A DNA stretch of 64,000 nucleotides from Corinectria fuckeliana (taxonomy: Eukaryota; Ascomycota; Sordariomycetes; Hypocreales; Nectriaceae). A model generated the notes under the pieces. It did not search any database. It was not told the DNA's origin and saw only the letters and a list, made by a program, of their open reading frames with translations. The stretch spans positions 22,825 to 86,824 of the forward strand of contig WPDH01000198.1 in the NCBI GenBank assembly GCA_019137255.1, read 5' to 3'. The position numbers and the translations under genes were made by a program. This document shows positions 10,135-21,600 of the stretch, piece by piece; the first letter of the stretch is position 1; each line of letters opens with the position of its first letter.

Positions 10135-12412
10135 TCAGTTGCCCCAACCCAACATCTCGAGGGTTCCACGGGCATCTGACGCTGACATGTTGCTTACAGC
10201 AAGTTGACGCACTTGGCTGCCTTTTCGGAGTCGTGTCAACCCAGCAGTGACTTTCCAAAGCTCCGACTCATCGATGACGAAGAGGTACCGTTTGCCTTCC
10301 TGGTCACGGATTGTGGCACGAAGCAACCGCAGTCCCTTGGATTTCCACTCGCCGGTCTGACCGAGTGTTAGCTCCTTGCTTATTATCACTGGGTGGGGAA
10401 CAAAAAGGAAACAAATTCTAGTGGCGCGGGGGATATCATACCTCTACTTGCTTCAAGGTCCAGGCCTTCACATCCCACTCTCGCTGGGGTACGCTCCGGA
10501 CATCGTCGTCGATGAAGAGGCCCTCGGTGGTGATGCGCAGGATCAGCCCATCAGTGACGGTGCCAACTCCCGAAATGAGCTGGCTCGCCGGCGTCTTGGC
10601 GTATTGGTTCATGAAAAGATAGACGGCAGAGATGACAATCTTGTCTGGATCATCGGTGGAATAGGGGCTACCGCGCGTCGAAGCTGGCGGGGAGGTTCTG
10701 GACGTGCTTTGGGACGGAGCATATGATGTCTCCGACCCCAAGGAAGAAGCCGACTTCTTGCGTTGCGGTTTCTTGGCCTTGTCGTACGGTCGGTACGAGT
10801 TTTCGGTGCTGACGCCAGACCGAGCACTAGGCGGAGGAACGGGCCTCTTTGGAGATGGAGAAGGTGCTGCCGTGCTAGGAGGAGGCTTCTTGGGGGCTGA
10901 AGATGGTGCCGAAGATGGTGCTGCCGTGCTGGGAGGGGGCTGTTTGGCGGTTGATGTTGAAGAGGTTGTCGACTGAGCGGGAGCTGGTGGTCGGCCATTT
11001 GGCCACATGCTTATCCTCTCCCCGACACCAGAGAAAGCGTAGGTTCCCGTGCGAGGCGAGTGAGATTCTTTGTCCTTCTCAGCCTTTTCTTTTTCAGCCT
11101 TCTCTCTTTCGGCTCGTTCCCTCTCTACTCTCTCTCTCTCTGCTCTCTCCCTCTCTATCCTCTCCTTCTCTATCCTCTCCCTTTCTGCTCTCAGCCTCTC
11201 AGCTCTCTCTTTTTCTCGTTGCTCCTCAGCTTCCTTCTGCTTCCTCAACTCTTCTCGTTTGCTTGCTTCCTCAGCTTCTCTCTTTCTAAGAGCTTCTCGT
11301 TCGGCAGCAAACTTCTTTCTCCTCTCTTCGCGTTCCTGGATTTCCTTCTTTCTCTGTTCTTCACGTTCCCGGATTTCCTTGGCTTCCTTTTCCAGTCGTT
11401 CTCTTTCCCGGCGCTCATGCTCCAGCTTTTCGGCTAGATCCTTGGCCCGTTGTTCAGCGTCCAGGCGTTCCTTGCGCTCCCTGACTTCTCTTTCTCGTCG
11501 TTCCCGTTCCTTTTCTCTCTCCATGCGTTCTTTGGCGTCCTTGGCTCTTAATTCGGCTAGTCGTCGGGCGGCATCCTCGCGCCGCTTCATCTCGGCCTCT
11601 TTTGTTTTGCGTTCTTCCTCCCTTTTCCTCAACTCCTCTCGGGCCTTCTCCCAAGATCCCTTTTGCTTAGGTGGGGTTTCCGTTTTTGGAGGCTGCGGTG
11701 GTGGAGATGGTTGTCGTTGTGGACGAGGCTTCGGCGGAGGAGTCTGCGGAGGAGTCTGAGGCGGAGGAGGTCGAGCTTGGGGCGGAGGCCGGGGTGGAGG
11801 CTGAGGCTCGGGCTCAGGTTCGCGTTCAGGTTGCGGGGGCGGAGGTGGTGGTGGTTGAGGTTCTGGTTTCGATTGTGGTTGTGGAGGAGGGCCCTGCCAT
11901 GACGTTTTAGGACCGTCTTGTTGGGGTGGGGGTCGAGGGGGGGGTGTGTTATGAGGTGGCGGCGGTGGTGGTACATCGCTGCCACGAGGAGGTGCACCGG
12001 TATTAGGTGCCGACCTGGAACTCGTTCCCCCAAAGCCTCCTTCACTACCGTGGCCGCCGGAGGCGTTACGACCACTACGAGGGTCCCGCCGACCCTCTTG
12101 TATCCTTCCCAGGCTCCAGGCACCAAACCCCACGCCGATGATGAGCATGGTGATGGCCATATTGCCCAGGCCTTGAAAGTTGTCCCACCAAGCCCGGAAT
12201 GCGGGAGCCAGACTCTGGAACATGACGACGAGTATGAGAGCCGAGGCGAAGCCAGCGGCGAAGCTATTGACATTGGGTTGCATCGACGGCAGGTAGAGGA
12301 AGCCGCCGCCAGACGAGTGTTCGGGGATGACGAAGATGTCGTACTTTCCAGGCGGTAACCCGGAGCCCCTGGGCACTCCGCCATGAGGCGGAGGCGGAGG
12401 AGGAGCGCTCAT
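10135..12412 (-). CDS. Proline-rich, two-pass membrane protein with long charged helix
   Basis: Two exons on the minus strand, 12412-10442 and 10356-10135, joined over an 85 bp intron (GTATGA...GCTAACACTCGGTCAG, an ideal branch point 10 bases before the acceptor), give 730 residues. Residues 51-70 and 82-101 are hydrophobic and could form a membrane hairpin. About 145-265 is a proline-rich tract with many PPPP runs. About 265-455 is almost purely E/K/R with A, giving an uninterrupted charged helix or coiled coil. A Ser/Pro-rich linker follows, and the last 130 residues (IVISAVYLFMNQ... to the C-terminus, split by the intron) look globular with alternating strands, perhaps a PH/GRAM-like fold. 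I do not recognise a named orthologue. The architecture suggests a membrane-anchored spacer or scaffold; that is inference. Confidence 0.85.
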
Positions 12413-15257
12413 GGCCGCCGGTCAGCTCGGTTGTGTCGCCCGTGAGGCGTCGAGGTCGGCCGGAGGTGCGCGTGGCAGATGTTGCGATGTCGCTCAGCTA
12501 GGGGGATCGTGAGGAAGCCATCAAAGCCGGGACGAGGCAGGCGGAACTAGCAAAGGCGGTCAGTAGGGATGTCTCGCAGTCAACCCTGTGGCGAAAGGGA
12601 TTCGAGAACCCCCGAGGCTGGTTGACAATGGGAAGGAAGAAAGGAGGCTTCTTCTGCGGGAAGAAATGAATGGGACGAGTTGCCCTCTTGCTGGGACGGA
12701 CCGGTGGAGTGGTATGGTTGTAGGACAGACTCACGCAAGAAAAACGGGGACAACGGGAAACAAACTCCAAGCTCCAGAGCGACGGGAATGCACAATGCAG
12801 AATGGAGAATGCGCAATGCAAGCAACGCCAAATGAAAGAGTCTTTGATGCAAAATTGAGTAGTAGGTGTTCGACGGCTGGGAGACTTGGTCGAGTTAGTG
12901 AGGTACCAGGATGTTTTAGGAGGAGAGGATGAGTAGGAAGGACGAGGAGAGAGAGAAAAGGCTCGGGCGGGCGACTGGGTTGCTCTGGTGGACAGGTCAT
13001 TCGTTCACTGGCACAGGCAGAAGTGACCAGGTAGGAGTACCAGGTGGAGGCAGTCAGCCTAGAGGCGGAGGCTACGGAGGCTGTGGAGGGCAACCTGGAA
13101 GCGATGGAGAGCAGAAGGAGGTGAAGCACCCGCCGAGCTGGGAGCAAAAGGGTTAGGTTCCCATGTTTACTTTCGGGCGGTTTGGGGAAAGCCCGCGGCG
13201 GGACGGGCAGCGGGTTGACGGGTTGACGGGGCTAAGACACAGGGGCTCCATTGCGGGTACCCTGCAGGTACCTCTCGTAGTACGGGCTAATTACTTGCAA
13301 CTCACCTCCCGTCCATCCCGCCATGGATCCAGTCATTCTTTGTTCCAGATCGACCGCTGGCCTTCTGCAGCGTGTGTACTACGTAGTAATTAGTAAGAAG
13401 CCGGCAGCGAGCGGCCTGTGCACACGGACCGGACCCCTCCATCTCACTGTCTCTACATAGTACTTCTTACAGGCCAGGTGAGACATGCCCAAGTAAACAG
13501 GCACCCTGCCTGTATGTATGAATGTTTCTTCCAAGTCCAAGATGTTTTGCTACCGATGATGCCCTCCTTACGTTTGATAGACGAAGAAACACCAGAGAGT
13601 CCACTGGAGCACTGGAGCCCTGGAACCGCTTTGGTCACCGGCGGTGTTCCCGGGCGGCCCCTAAGTACATCGTAGGTACTTAAGTATGTTCGCAGCCGAG
13701 AACTCGACTCAGCTTTAGCGCCAAACCGGCTCCACCCTCGCTCACCTCTTTTTTTTTTTCTCTGTGATGGGTGATGGATGACCTCTTCGCTGAAGACGGC
13801 GCTAATGACAACCTCCTCTTGGCACCTATCATGAGCGAGCCCCAGCGCAGGGGGGACTAGGATCCAACGCCGGCGCCGGAACAGGCTTCGTCCTGAGGAG
13901 CCCAGAGACTGCCTGCTATGTACGATTCACGAAGGACTACTTTACATACGAAGTAGTAGACCGCAGAATCGGGCTTGTTGATGAATGGTACATACGATGG
14001 ACTTGCGCTGGTCTGAGGAACTCCTCCCCAGAGCTGCGGACTGACTGCCACGCAGGCAATGCCGGCTGTGATGGTGGTTGCAGTTCTGGTTGTTGATCGA
14101 TCAGCAACCCGCTTGCCTGCTCTCTGGCAGGGGTGCTGTCTATCTCTGACATGCACCCGTCTCGCCTCGACGACGATGCGAAATATACGGCCTCGTCGAT
14201 TGGGGCACAACGAAGACACGAGAAGAAGAGGCTTGCCGCGGGCTGAACCAGGGCCAGCCAGCCCGCATCAGGCCATTCGTACGGAACTCCGGGGATTCAT
14301 CAATCAATCTCGTCGTCTCCTCTATTACTATGTAGGCTCTCCCCCGCCGCCTCTGCCGCGGGCTCTTCTGTCGGCGCCTGCGAGACCGTTGGCCTCCGTC
14401 CGTCACAAACCCTTTCCCAGTCACCAAACTGTATCCTAATTCCACTCTAATAAGTTATCATAATGCTGCCTGGGTCTCCCCAGCCTGTCGCTCGACGGCC
14501 TTCCATCCACTTCTGACGTGGGTGTCCTGGCCTCATCCGGCCTGCCCAGACCCTTGCTCCCCAATCACGCAGCCGCCCGCTCGTCCTTCCATGGCACACT
14601 GATACTGATAGGACCCTGGAGAAAAAAGCAAGGTTAGGACGCCAAAACGGAGAAAAAGAAAGTTGCTGTGCATATTTGCCTAGCGAGCACGTTCGTGAGC
14701 TCGTCCCATCTCGTCAACCTTCCTCGCCCGCTGGTGCTTGCTTTGTTGTCCTTCTATCGAACGGAACCTCCCCCTATCCCGCCCGTCGTTTGCGTCTTTT
14801 TGTCTCCGTGCGTCCCCTGTCTCGTAGTCATCGTGTCATGCATCTGTCAAAGCCAGCGGTGGCGCAGGCAAAACCCCAGCAACGGGATGATTGTCGCAAT
14901 GCCATTGACCGTGGTCGATCTGCCTGTCAACACATCCGAAGATTGATGCCGGTTCATAACGGTATTTTGATGTGCATATCAATGCATGTGCAAAGCATGG
15001 CAGTCTGTATACGTAGATACAGGGAGATGGGAGTCATGCCGTGTTTCCATGCCTTCGTCTGTATGGCGCATTACCAGTCTCCAGCCATATTTCCATTCGG
15101 GTCAGTCTTAGTATCATCTCTTTGAATTATGCCCCCGTTGCTATTCAAATGTTCTGCACTATCCTGCAAAACTGCGCATCTCGCAACTCCCAACGACAGC
15201 TTCCGCTCTATGATATATCAACTATTACTTCGCAATGGCTATTATGCCGGATATCAC
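12413..15257. other. Gene-poor intergenic region left of the transposon
   Basis: Contains the promoter side of the preceding minus-strand gene. Short open frames exist, but none shows a domain, convincing splice structure or compositional bias. A T-run lies at 13748-13760. The part from 14440 to 15257 directly abuts the transposon terminal repeat and shows no second copy of it. Confidence 0.5.
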
Positions 15258-15339
15258 GACCACGGAATTAGACGCACCTCTATTTGAATAACCTACACCT
15301 CCTAGCTGAATCAGGGAAAGTGCGGTCCCACCCAGATTA
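15258..15339 (+). repeat. Left terminal inverted repeat
   Basis: An 82 bp arm reading inward from GACCACGGAATT. Bases 15258-15334 are identical to the reverse complement of 17055-17131, and the next five bases match apart from one G/A difference. The near-perfect identity suggests recent activity or constraint on both arms. Confidence 0.95.
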
Positions 15340-15440
15340 TATGACAACGCCCTCCTTCGGATTCAGACCCCCAGAGTCTCGTAACCTAGCAACAGACCCC
15401 CTGAAGCTTGTTGCCCGAGCAACAGCTTTAGCCGAGGCTC

Positions 15441-15780
15441 TGCCGGGTAATTCCGTTAACGCAAGCAACAGCAAAAAACGCGCTTTTCGCCGCGTCAGAA
15501 AACGCACACAAAGGCAGGTCAAATAGCTGACTTTCCGGAAAGTGATCACATTATGGGCGTAGCCGGGGTTCTGCCGGGTAATTCAGTTGAACCGAGCTTT
15601 TGCCGGGTAATTCCGTCAGCTAAAGCAACAACAAAAAACGCGCTTTTCGCCGCGTTAAAAAACGCACACACAGGCAGGTCAAATAGCCGCTTTTCCTGAA
15701 GGTCTTCACATTATAAGTGCAACCGAGGTTCTGCCGGGTAATTCAATTAAGCCGAGCTTTTGCCGGGTAATAGTGACATT
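15441..15780 (+). repeat. 160 bp tandem direct repeats, left subterminal
   Basis: The 10-mer TGCCGGGTAA begins at 15441, 15601 and 15761, exactly 160 bp apart. An offset pair of the same 10-mer begins at 15572 and 15732, also 160 bp apart. The intervening block CGCTTTTCGCCGCGT recurs at 15481 and 15641. So there are two full units and a partial third, diverged by scattered substitutions. Five copies of the TGCCGGGTAAT motif in a subterminal position would suit transposase binding sites, which is inference. Confidence 0.92.
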
Positions 15781-15814
15781 GAAAAAAACAGCGAAAATCG
15801 CGTAAATAAGCTGC

Positions 15815-16667
15815 CTAGTAAAATGACCCGTTGGGTGGCCACGGCGGCTGCGACGGCGGCTGTGACCACGGCTGTGACGGCTCGGGCGGACGGCTGCTTG
15901 GAACAGCCGGGTTTGCAGGGGATGAGAAGGGAATCGGACCACTGAAATTGTACACGTTGACACTCTGCGATCCTCCTCCGTAGCGAGGAACGCCTGACCA
16001 CCAGTCTCCCGGCACCTGGGCTGACGGCGGGCCGACTGAGGGCATCAACAGCGGCGCCGGGGCTGCCGCCGGGGCGATTAAGGGTAGGAACGGCGGCGCT
16101 GGGGCTGCCGCCGAAGCTGCCGCCAAAGCTGCCGCTGTGGCCGTAGCAGCCGCATCTTGTGATGCTGTCACCGCCGCCCTCAGCTCCCTCAATTCCGTCG
16201 CCAGGGCATCTAGCGGCTGACTCTTGCGAGGTCGCTTCTGGCTGCCCACGCCTGTTTTTGCCTGTGTTTTTCCACCCTTCCTCTTCGAGGCCGAACGCGA
16301 TGTGTGTCTGCCGGCGCAGACTGCACGCGGCAAGGTGCTCGTCATAGGGCTCGTGGTTGTGCTCGAGGTGCTCAGGGCTCACAGAATAGGACAACGTGGC
16401 CGGATCCCAAGCGATCCTAGCAGACCAAGGGCATCCTATTTTCTTCGTAGTTGAACTGTATTTTTGGACACTGGCTGTCGACCGTTTGTACTTACCACCT
16501 CGATCACATCCTACCCACACACGAAGCACCTGATCCTTCCTTGAAAAGCCGTTGCCTTTCCTCGTGCGTGATTTGACGGTTCCGAAGCCAGCTTCGGCCT
16601 GAGCCAGCTGGAGGGCCAAATACGCTTCGTCATGCGTTAAAAAAAACGTAGAAAATAGGCCATCCAT
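15815..16667 (-). pseudogene. FAR1/GCM1-type zinc-finger protein of the transposon, probable frameshift
   Basis: Reading from ATG at 16667 (MDGLFSTFF), the first frame holds a FAR1-like DNA-binding domain: DEAYLALQLAQAEAG, then VGCDRGGKYKR, IGCPWSARI and EHNHEP, giving the C...C...HxH zinc ligand pattern. After EHLAA, at about 16330, the best protein-like sequence moves to another frame (RHTSRSASKRKGGKTQ, a basic NLS-like patch, then a helical LDALATELRELRAAV and a Pro/Ala-rich tail) ending at 15815. A single-base shift is needed and no intron of suitable size fits, so this is a disrupted gene, a programmed shift or a sequence error. The first frame alone would continue to 15747 with low-quality sequence. 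No catalytic transposase domain follows. An upstream extension of the open frame to 16829 has no ATG. Confidence 0.65.
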
Positions 16668-16781
16668 AATAGCAACGTGAAGACTGTTGGAAGGCTTGTA
16701 ATAGCGATGATTTGGTAGGAAGGTGGGCGGAATTAAGCGTAGGAAGGTGGTGTTGTGTGTGTGAAGGTGGAAGAATTCTCG

Positions 16782-16797
16782 CGCGCCCGCGGGCGCG
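16782..16797. repeat. 16 bp perfect GC palindrome
   Basis: CGCGCCCGCGGGCGCG reads the same on both strands and consists only of G and C. It lies inside the transposon about 115 bp upstream of the zinc-finger gene start and could form a cruciform or bind a dimeric protein. Confidence 0.85.
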
Positions 16798-16833
16798 GGC
16801 GACGTGTTGTTATTGTTGATGACAGGCACGTGC

Positions 16834-16980
16834 AGGAAAAGTGGGGCTCATGTAGGCGTTGATTTGTTGAAAATTCGTAAAAGTGGGGCACTGGGTTTTG
16901 ATTTGCTTGCTCACGTGTAAAAGCGGGGTCTGTTGTTGTTGATACGCGTAGCACGACGAAAAAAGTGGGTCTTTGTTGAT
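16834..16980. repeat. Right subterminal short repeats
   Basis: A motif close to AAAAGTGGGG or AAAAGCGGGG occurs near 16838, 16879 and 16919, with a shorter AAAAAAGTGGG near 16960. Each is followed at 10-20 bases by TTGTTGAT-like or TTTTGATTTG sequence. Spacing is about 40 bp. These differ from the left-side repeats, so the two ends of the element are asymmetric. Confidence 0.75.
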
Positions 16981-17049
16981 AGAAACTGGTGCTCCAGCTG
17001 AAGCTATTGTTAGGGGCGTTGGCGGAAGACTGAGGAGTAGGCGTGCACC

Positions 17050-17131
17050 TAATTTGGGTGGGACCGCACTTTCCCTGATTCAGCTAGGAGGTGTAGGTTA
17101 TTCAAATAGAGGTGCGTCTAATTCCGTGGTC
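17050..17131 (-). repeat. Right terminal inverted repeat
   Basis: Reverse-complement partner of 15258-15339, identical over the outer 77 bases. Beyond 17131 the sequence (AGCACACCCGCC) shows no further similarity to the left flank. Confidence 0.95.
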
Positions 17132-18274
17132 AGCACACCCGCCCAGAGGACCCCGGCATCCAGGCGCTATTGGGCCAGCTTGTTCGGCAGCGCCAACTCA
17201 TCAGTCACCCCTCCCCGGTAACCCCAAGCAAATCCCAGCCCTCTCAGTAATTATTTCGTAGTTTTCTGAGGTGCCAGGACAATAACAAAGCCTGTTATCA
17301 CACCGATTGCCGTCTGGTTGCCGTCTTGTGCTCCACTACCAACCTCTGGGCCTTGCTGCTCTCGTGCCCGCCCGCCCGTCTCGTCTTCTTTTCGCGCCCG
17401 CCTCACCGTTGTTCCTCGCTTCGGGTTGGGAATGGTACGAATAGAGCGAGAAGGAAGGGAAGAAAAAGACGGAAAAGAAGAAGGTCGGGTTCATCCTGCA
17501 GGCCTCCGCCCACCTCCATCTCCACCTCCACCTCCGTCCTCCGTCCTCCGTCCTCCGTCTCCCGTCCATCCCAAGACGGGACAGGCCGAGAAACGAACAA
17601 CGGCAAACCCTCGTCGACCTGCCGGTGGATGTGGATGCCGTGCAGCGTGCGCCAGCGTACAGCAGCAGCAGCAGCAGTACATTCGTGCAGTACAGCCACT
17701 GATTAAAACCACGCACATCCTTCCAGTCCTGCAGCCGTTCCCAGTTCCTCGCTCCCCCCCCCACCCGCGCGTCTCGGTCTCGGCGCCGCTCGTTCGTTTG
17801 TTCGTTCGTTTGTTCGTCTGCCGTTGCTGCGCTGTTCCCTCTGTCTGGTCCTGCGCTGGTGATTGATTGGCATTTGGCATTGGGCCTTTCTTAGGCTTTG
17901 CACTGGCTCGCTTTGGGCGTTGTGCGCGGACTTGTTGCGGCTCGCTCCCGTCTTCTCCACCATCCCTCCACCCTCCACCATCCACCATCCGCCATCTAAG
18001 GTAGGCTTGGGCTGGTTGCTGCGGTTGCACTGTTGGCCCGCCCGGTCCCTCTCCCTGTCGAATCGGCACTGCGAGTGACAGGTGAGCGCACCACAAACCA
18101 CCACCACCACCATTACCACCGCCGCATCCCTCCACGCCGCCTTCTCCCCTCCCGCCCGACTTAGTTCTGCATCTCTCCGGGCTCCAACGGCAAGGCCCAG
18201 TGTGTTTGTCGACCCGCCTGGCAAACCTCATTCTTGCTCCCGTTTGTTGCGCCTTCTCGTTGCTTGTCTTGTGT

Positions 18275-18434
18275 GTAAGTTGGGTTTTGCGTCTCTGCTC
18301 CTCACGCTGCTCCATCCGTCGGGCTGGTGCCATTGGCTGCCGCCTTCGTCTTCGTCTTCGTCCTCGTCCTCGTCCTCGTCTTTGTTGGGCCGCCGCCGAT
18401 GCTTCGGGAAATGCTGACTCTGACTTCTTCCTAG
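18275..18434 (+). other. Candidate 5' UTR intron
   Basis: A GTAAGT donor at 18275 and a CTTCTTCCTAG acceptor ending at 18434 with a GCTGAC branch-like sequence about 20 bases before it. It contains the TTCGTC/TCGTCC microsatellite. The splice sites are good, but no transcript evidence is available. Confidence 0.45.
18344..18382. repeat. TCGTCT/TCGTCC microsatellite
   Basis: Six-base units TCGTCT and TCGTCC repeated about six times, upstream of the large coding region. Confidence 0.85.
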
Positions 18435-18651
18435 CATTTTTCCATCTGCGTGCGCATGCTCTTGCTTCATCGATCCTGCATGTCTTGACATCACTCCCTC
18501 ACCTAATCACCATCCTTCCTCTCCACCCCGACATCGTCTCCGTGGTTCCACTCCTGACCCGTCCCCACGGATCGCACGCCGCGGACGAAGAGGGCCCCCT
18601 CCGAACTGTGACCTACCTCGCCCACACTCCCGGACTTCTCACCACAGCACA

Positions 18652-21600
18652 ATGGGCATCGACTCCAGAAAAGCACCCCCTCTTCCCGCCCCAACCGAAA
18701 CCGAAACCAACAACACCACCCCGACCGAACTGACGGCGGATGCGTTCAAGCCCAGCGACGAGAAATCGTCCTACTCCATCCCCGAAGACGGAACTCCCGT
18801 CACCATCGCTACCCGCGGCCACAAGGCGAACCGCTCCCAGACCTCTCTCCTCATCGAGTACTTCGAAGGCGGCAAGCAATCCTCCAGCTCCACCGGCGAG
18901 CGTCGGCCCAGCGTACGGGTCCGACTGACGCCGTCCAAGAAGAGCAAAGGCGACCACATCCAGGTCACCGAGACTAAGGGCTCTCAGCAGACGTCTCTTA
19001 CCCGCCGGATACCCCTGAATCTCGCCAACGACCTCGAGTATTACGACGAGGACGGGAATAGCATGACCTCGTACGCATCGGCCACAGAAGAGTCGAATGT
19101 TTCTAGGAACCCCATCGACATCGAGATTGACCGCGGCCACCGAAAGCGACGACCTGCTAGCCCTTTGATCCCCTCGGAGTCCTACCAAGTAAACGCTTCA
19201 GAGATCTCTGCCATCCCAACCGACAGTTTCCTCGACGGCACTGGTGGCGGCTCAACAGAGCTGAAGCCCCAAAACAAAGGAGAAGAACTTGCTGTCGCTG
19301 CTGGCGCCGGTGCACTTGCAGGCGTCGCCATGGACGAGATGAGGAGCCACAAAACTCGAAACCGGGAGCGCGTAAAAGTACCGGAAAAGTCGTCCAAGGA
19401 CAAGTCGGATCGAAAGCGACGACCCAAGAGCAGGACGAGCAGTGTCAGCGAGCGGACGGCCGACGACCTTAAATCCCCCCGGGCTCGTCGTTCCAGTCGA
19501 AGTCATCAGGAATCTGCTGTGTCAGGTGCTGACTCAACTGTGGTATCCTCTAATCTAACACCGAGCCATCGCTCCGCCGACACACATTCCACGCGCTCGG
19601 GTGTCTCAAAATCCTCCATCAACAACCCTAAATTACTCGAGACTGTCGAAGACGCTATTCGAAGGCTAATCCTGCCAGAGCTCAGTGCTCTGAAGCGGGA
19701 GCAAAGCAAGCGTGAAACCCGACGGGGCTCTTTTACCTCCACCGCGACGTCCCTGTCAAGGGAGGAAGCGACTCCGGACCGCCGGCGGTCCTCAGGTCAG
19801 CGGAGCGATCAGAAGGAAAAGCGCAACAGAGAGGCTCGCCATGAGTATGCCGACAACTCACTGCACAGCATCAGCCGCGAGTCGATCGACTCCATCGATG
19901 ACGGCTATCACTACAACGACGAGTCCGTTACTCCTAAGCGTAGCGGTGACTTGCTGAAAGCCGCTGCTGCTGGTGCGGCCGCGAGCAAGGGCCTGTCACT
20001 TCTCGACGACAAGTCTCAGTCTGAGGACCGCAAGCACAGGGACCGACGGCGCCGCAGGGCCGAGTCCTCCCGGAGCCGAAGCCTGGGGCCAGACCGGCAT
20101 GCAGAAGAGTACGATGATGACTATCTGGTCCCTGCGCCGCCGATGCCCTTGATGGGCGGGATGAGCGAGATCAACCCATCCGAAGTGACCCGAGCCTCTA
20201 TTAAATCTGCCGTCACCGACAGGCCCATCTCCGCTACCGATGAGCTTACCCCCATTCAGAACGTCACCCGCGGCTCACCCTCCGTTACCTCAACGCCGAC
20301 CCCCTCCGGCACTCCAACTGATCTCGATGATACACTCCTCACACAGCATGCCAATGTCTCACATGGCGATCTCACTGCTTTACCCCGAGGTCAAAAGGAC
20401 TACGACGAGTATGAGACGAATGATTTTGGACACAAGGGTCCAATTGACGGCGATGTTCAATATGACGACGAAGATCCCCACGACGTCTCTGACAATGGCG
20501 ACTATCCGGATAACGGATACGACAATTCTTATTTCGCTACTCAGGATGTTCCTCCTCCTCTGAAGTATGTCCCGTATCAAGCGGGTGCTCGTGGATTGAG
20601 CCCCATTCCCAGTGTTTCCGGCTACACTGATGGCGCCAGTGAACACCATCCACGCAACTCGAGGAGCATGCACTCCACGAGCGATGTGTACTCTGCTCTC
20701 GAGAAGTCTCCAGAACACCCCCGCAACAGTCGATCCAATGGCTCCCTCAACTCTATGCAGGCAAGGGAATTGGATTACGCCTCCCCAAGGAGTTCTGGTG
20801 TAGACTATCGGAACACGACCTACACCGACGACAGCGAACTGGACCGAGTCACGTCTGGACAGGCTGTGCAAGGCATTGGCGCGAACCCCAACATTATCCA
20901 CCCCGTCATGGGGGTGGAATCGGCGGTGGCATCGCTTATCGACGGGTCCATGCTCGAGCAGTCCGTCCTCACAAACGGCTCTGGGTATAACGACTACGGC
21001 GGCCCTAGAGACTCGAATGTCTCCTACGATGCGAGATCTTACAGCAGTCGTGGCGTCAGCCCTGTAAAACAACCGACGGACAACACCCGCGGAGTCGAGG
21101 CCGAGAGGAATGCCACTCCGAGTGCTAGGTCCCAAAAGTCATCGCAAGGCTTCACCGAATACGAGCTGGACGAGCACGGCCGAAAGGTCCCTCGCACCAA
21201 GTCTCCCACAGCTTCAGAAGCGGCCATCACCGCTGGTGCTGTTGGCGCCGCAGCCGCGGCTTTGAAGGCTGCCCAGGGCAAGAGACAGGCTCCCGTTGAG
21301 GAGGAGACTATGGACGATAGTTTCCAACCTGCTGGTGTCTTCCGAAACAAGTCGTTCAAGGAACGTACGCTGGAGGGCCACGAGCCTCGCAACACCCCGA
21401 CCCACAGCATCGACCGGCTTGATTATGACAATACGCCTAAGATGAGCGCCAGTTTCGTGCCGGATCTGCACAACACCATGCCGGAATTTGGGTATGTCGA
21501 GGATGATGTCCTGACTAATCCCTCCATCGTCCAAGACCGTCTGGACGGCGAGCCTGGCGATGAACATATGTCCGGCCGAGCCACTCCCACTCAACGGTCT

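Larger units (their letters stand above)
15258..17131. mobile_element. MULE-like DNA transposon with long terminal inverted repeats
   Basis: Two copies of an 82 bp sequence in inverted orientation (15258-15339 and 17050-17131) bound 1874 bp; the outer 77 bases are identical and the inner five contain one mismatch. Both ends start GACCACGGAATT when read inward. Between them lie tandem 160 bp direct repeats on the left, short repeated AAAAGYGGGG motifs on the right and a minus-strand gene with a FAR1/GCM1-type zinc finger, a domain found at the N-terminus of Mutator-like (MULE) transposases. No DDE catalytic domain fits in the element, so it should depend on a full element elsewhere. The nine flanking bases (GGATATCAC on the left, AGCACACCC on the right) do not match, so no target-site duplication is visible; the insertion may be old, or the ends may have been exchanged. 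Confidence 0.82.
17132..18651. other. Long 5' region of the 1754-residue protein gene
   Basis: Pyrimidine-rich, with CT/CCA-rich stretches (17500-17570, 17955-18000), short upstream ATGs and microsatellite-like tracts. No conserved protein is apparent. Probably promoter plus a long 5' UTR. Confidence 0.5.
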
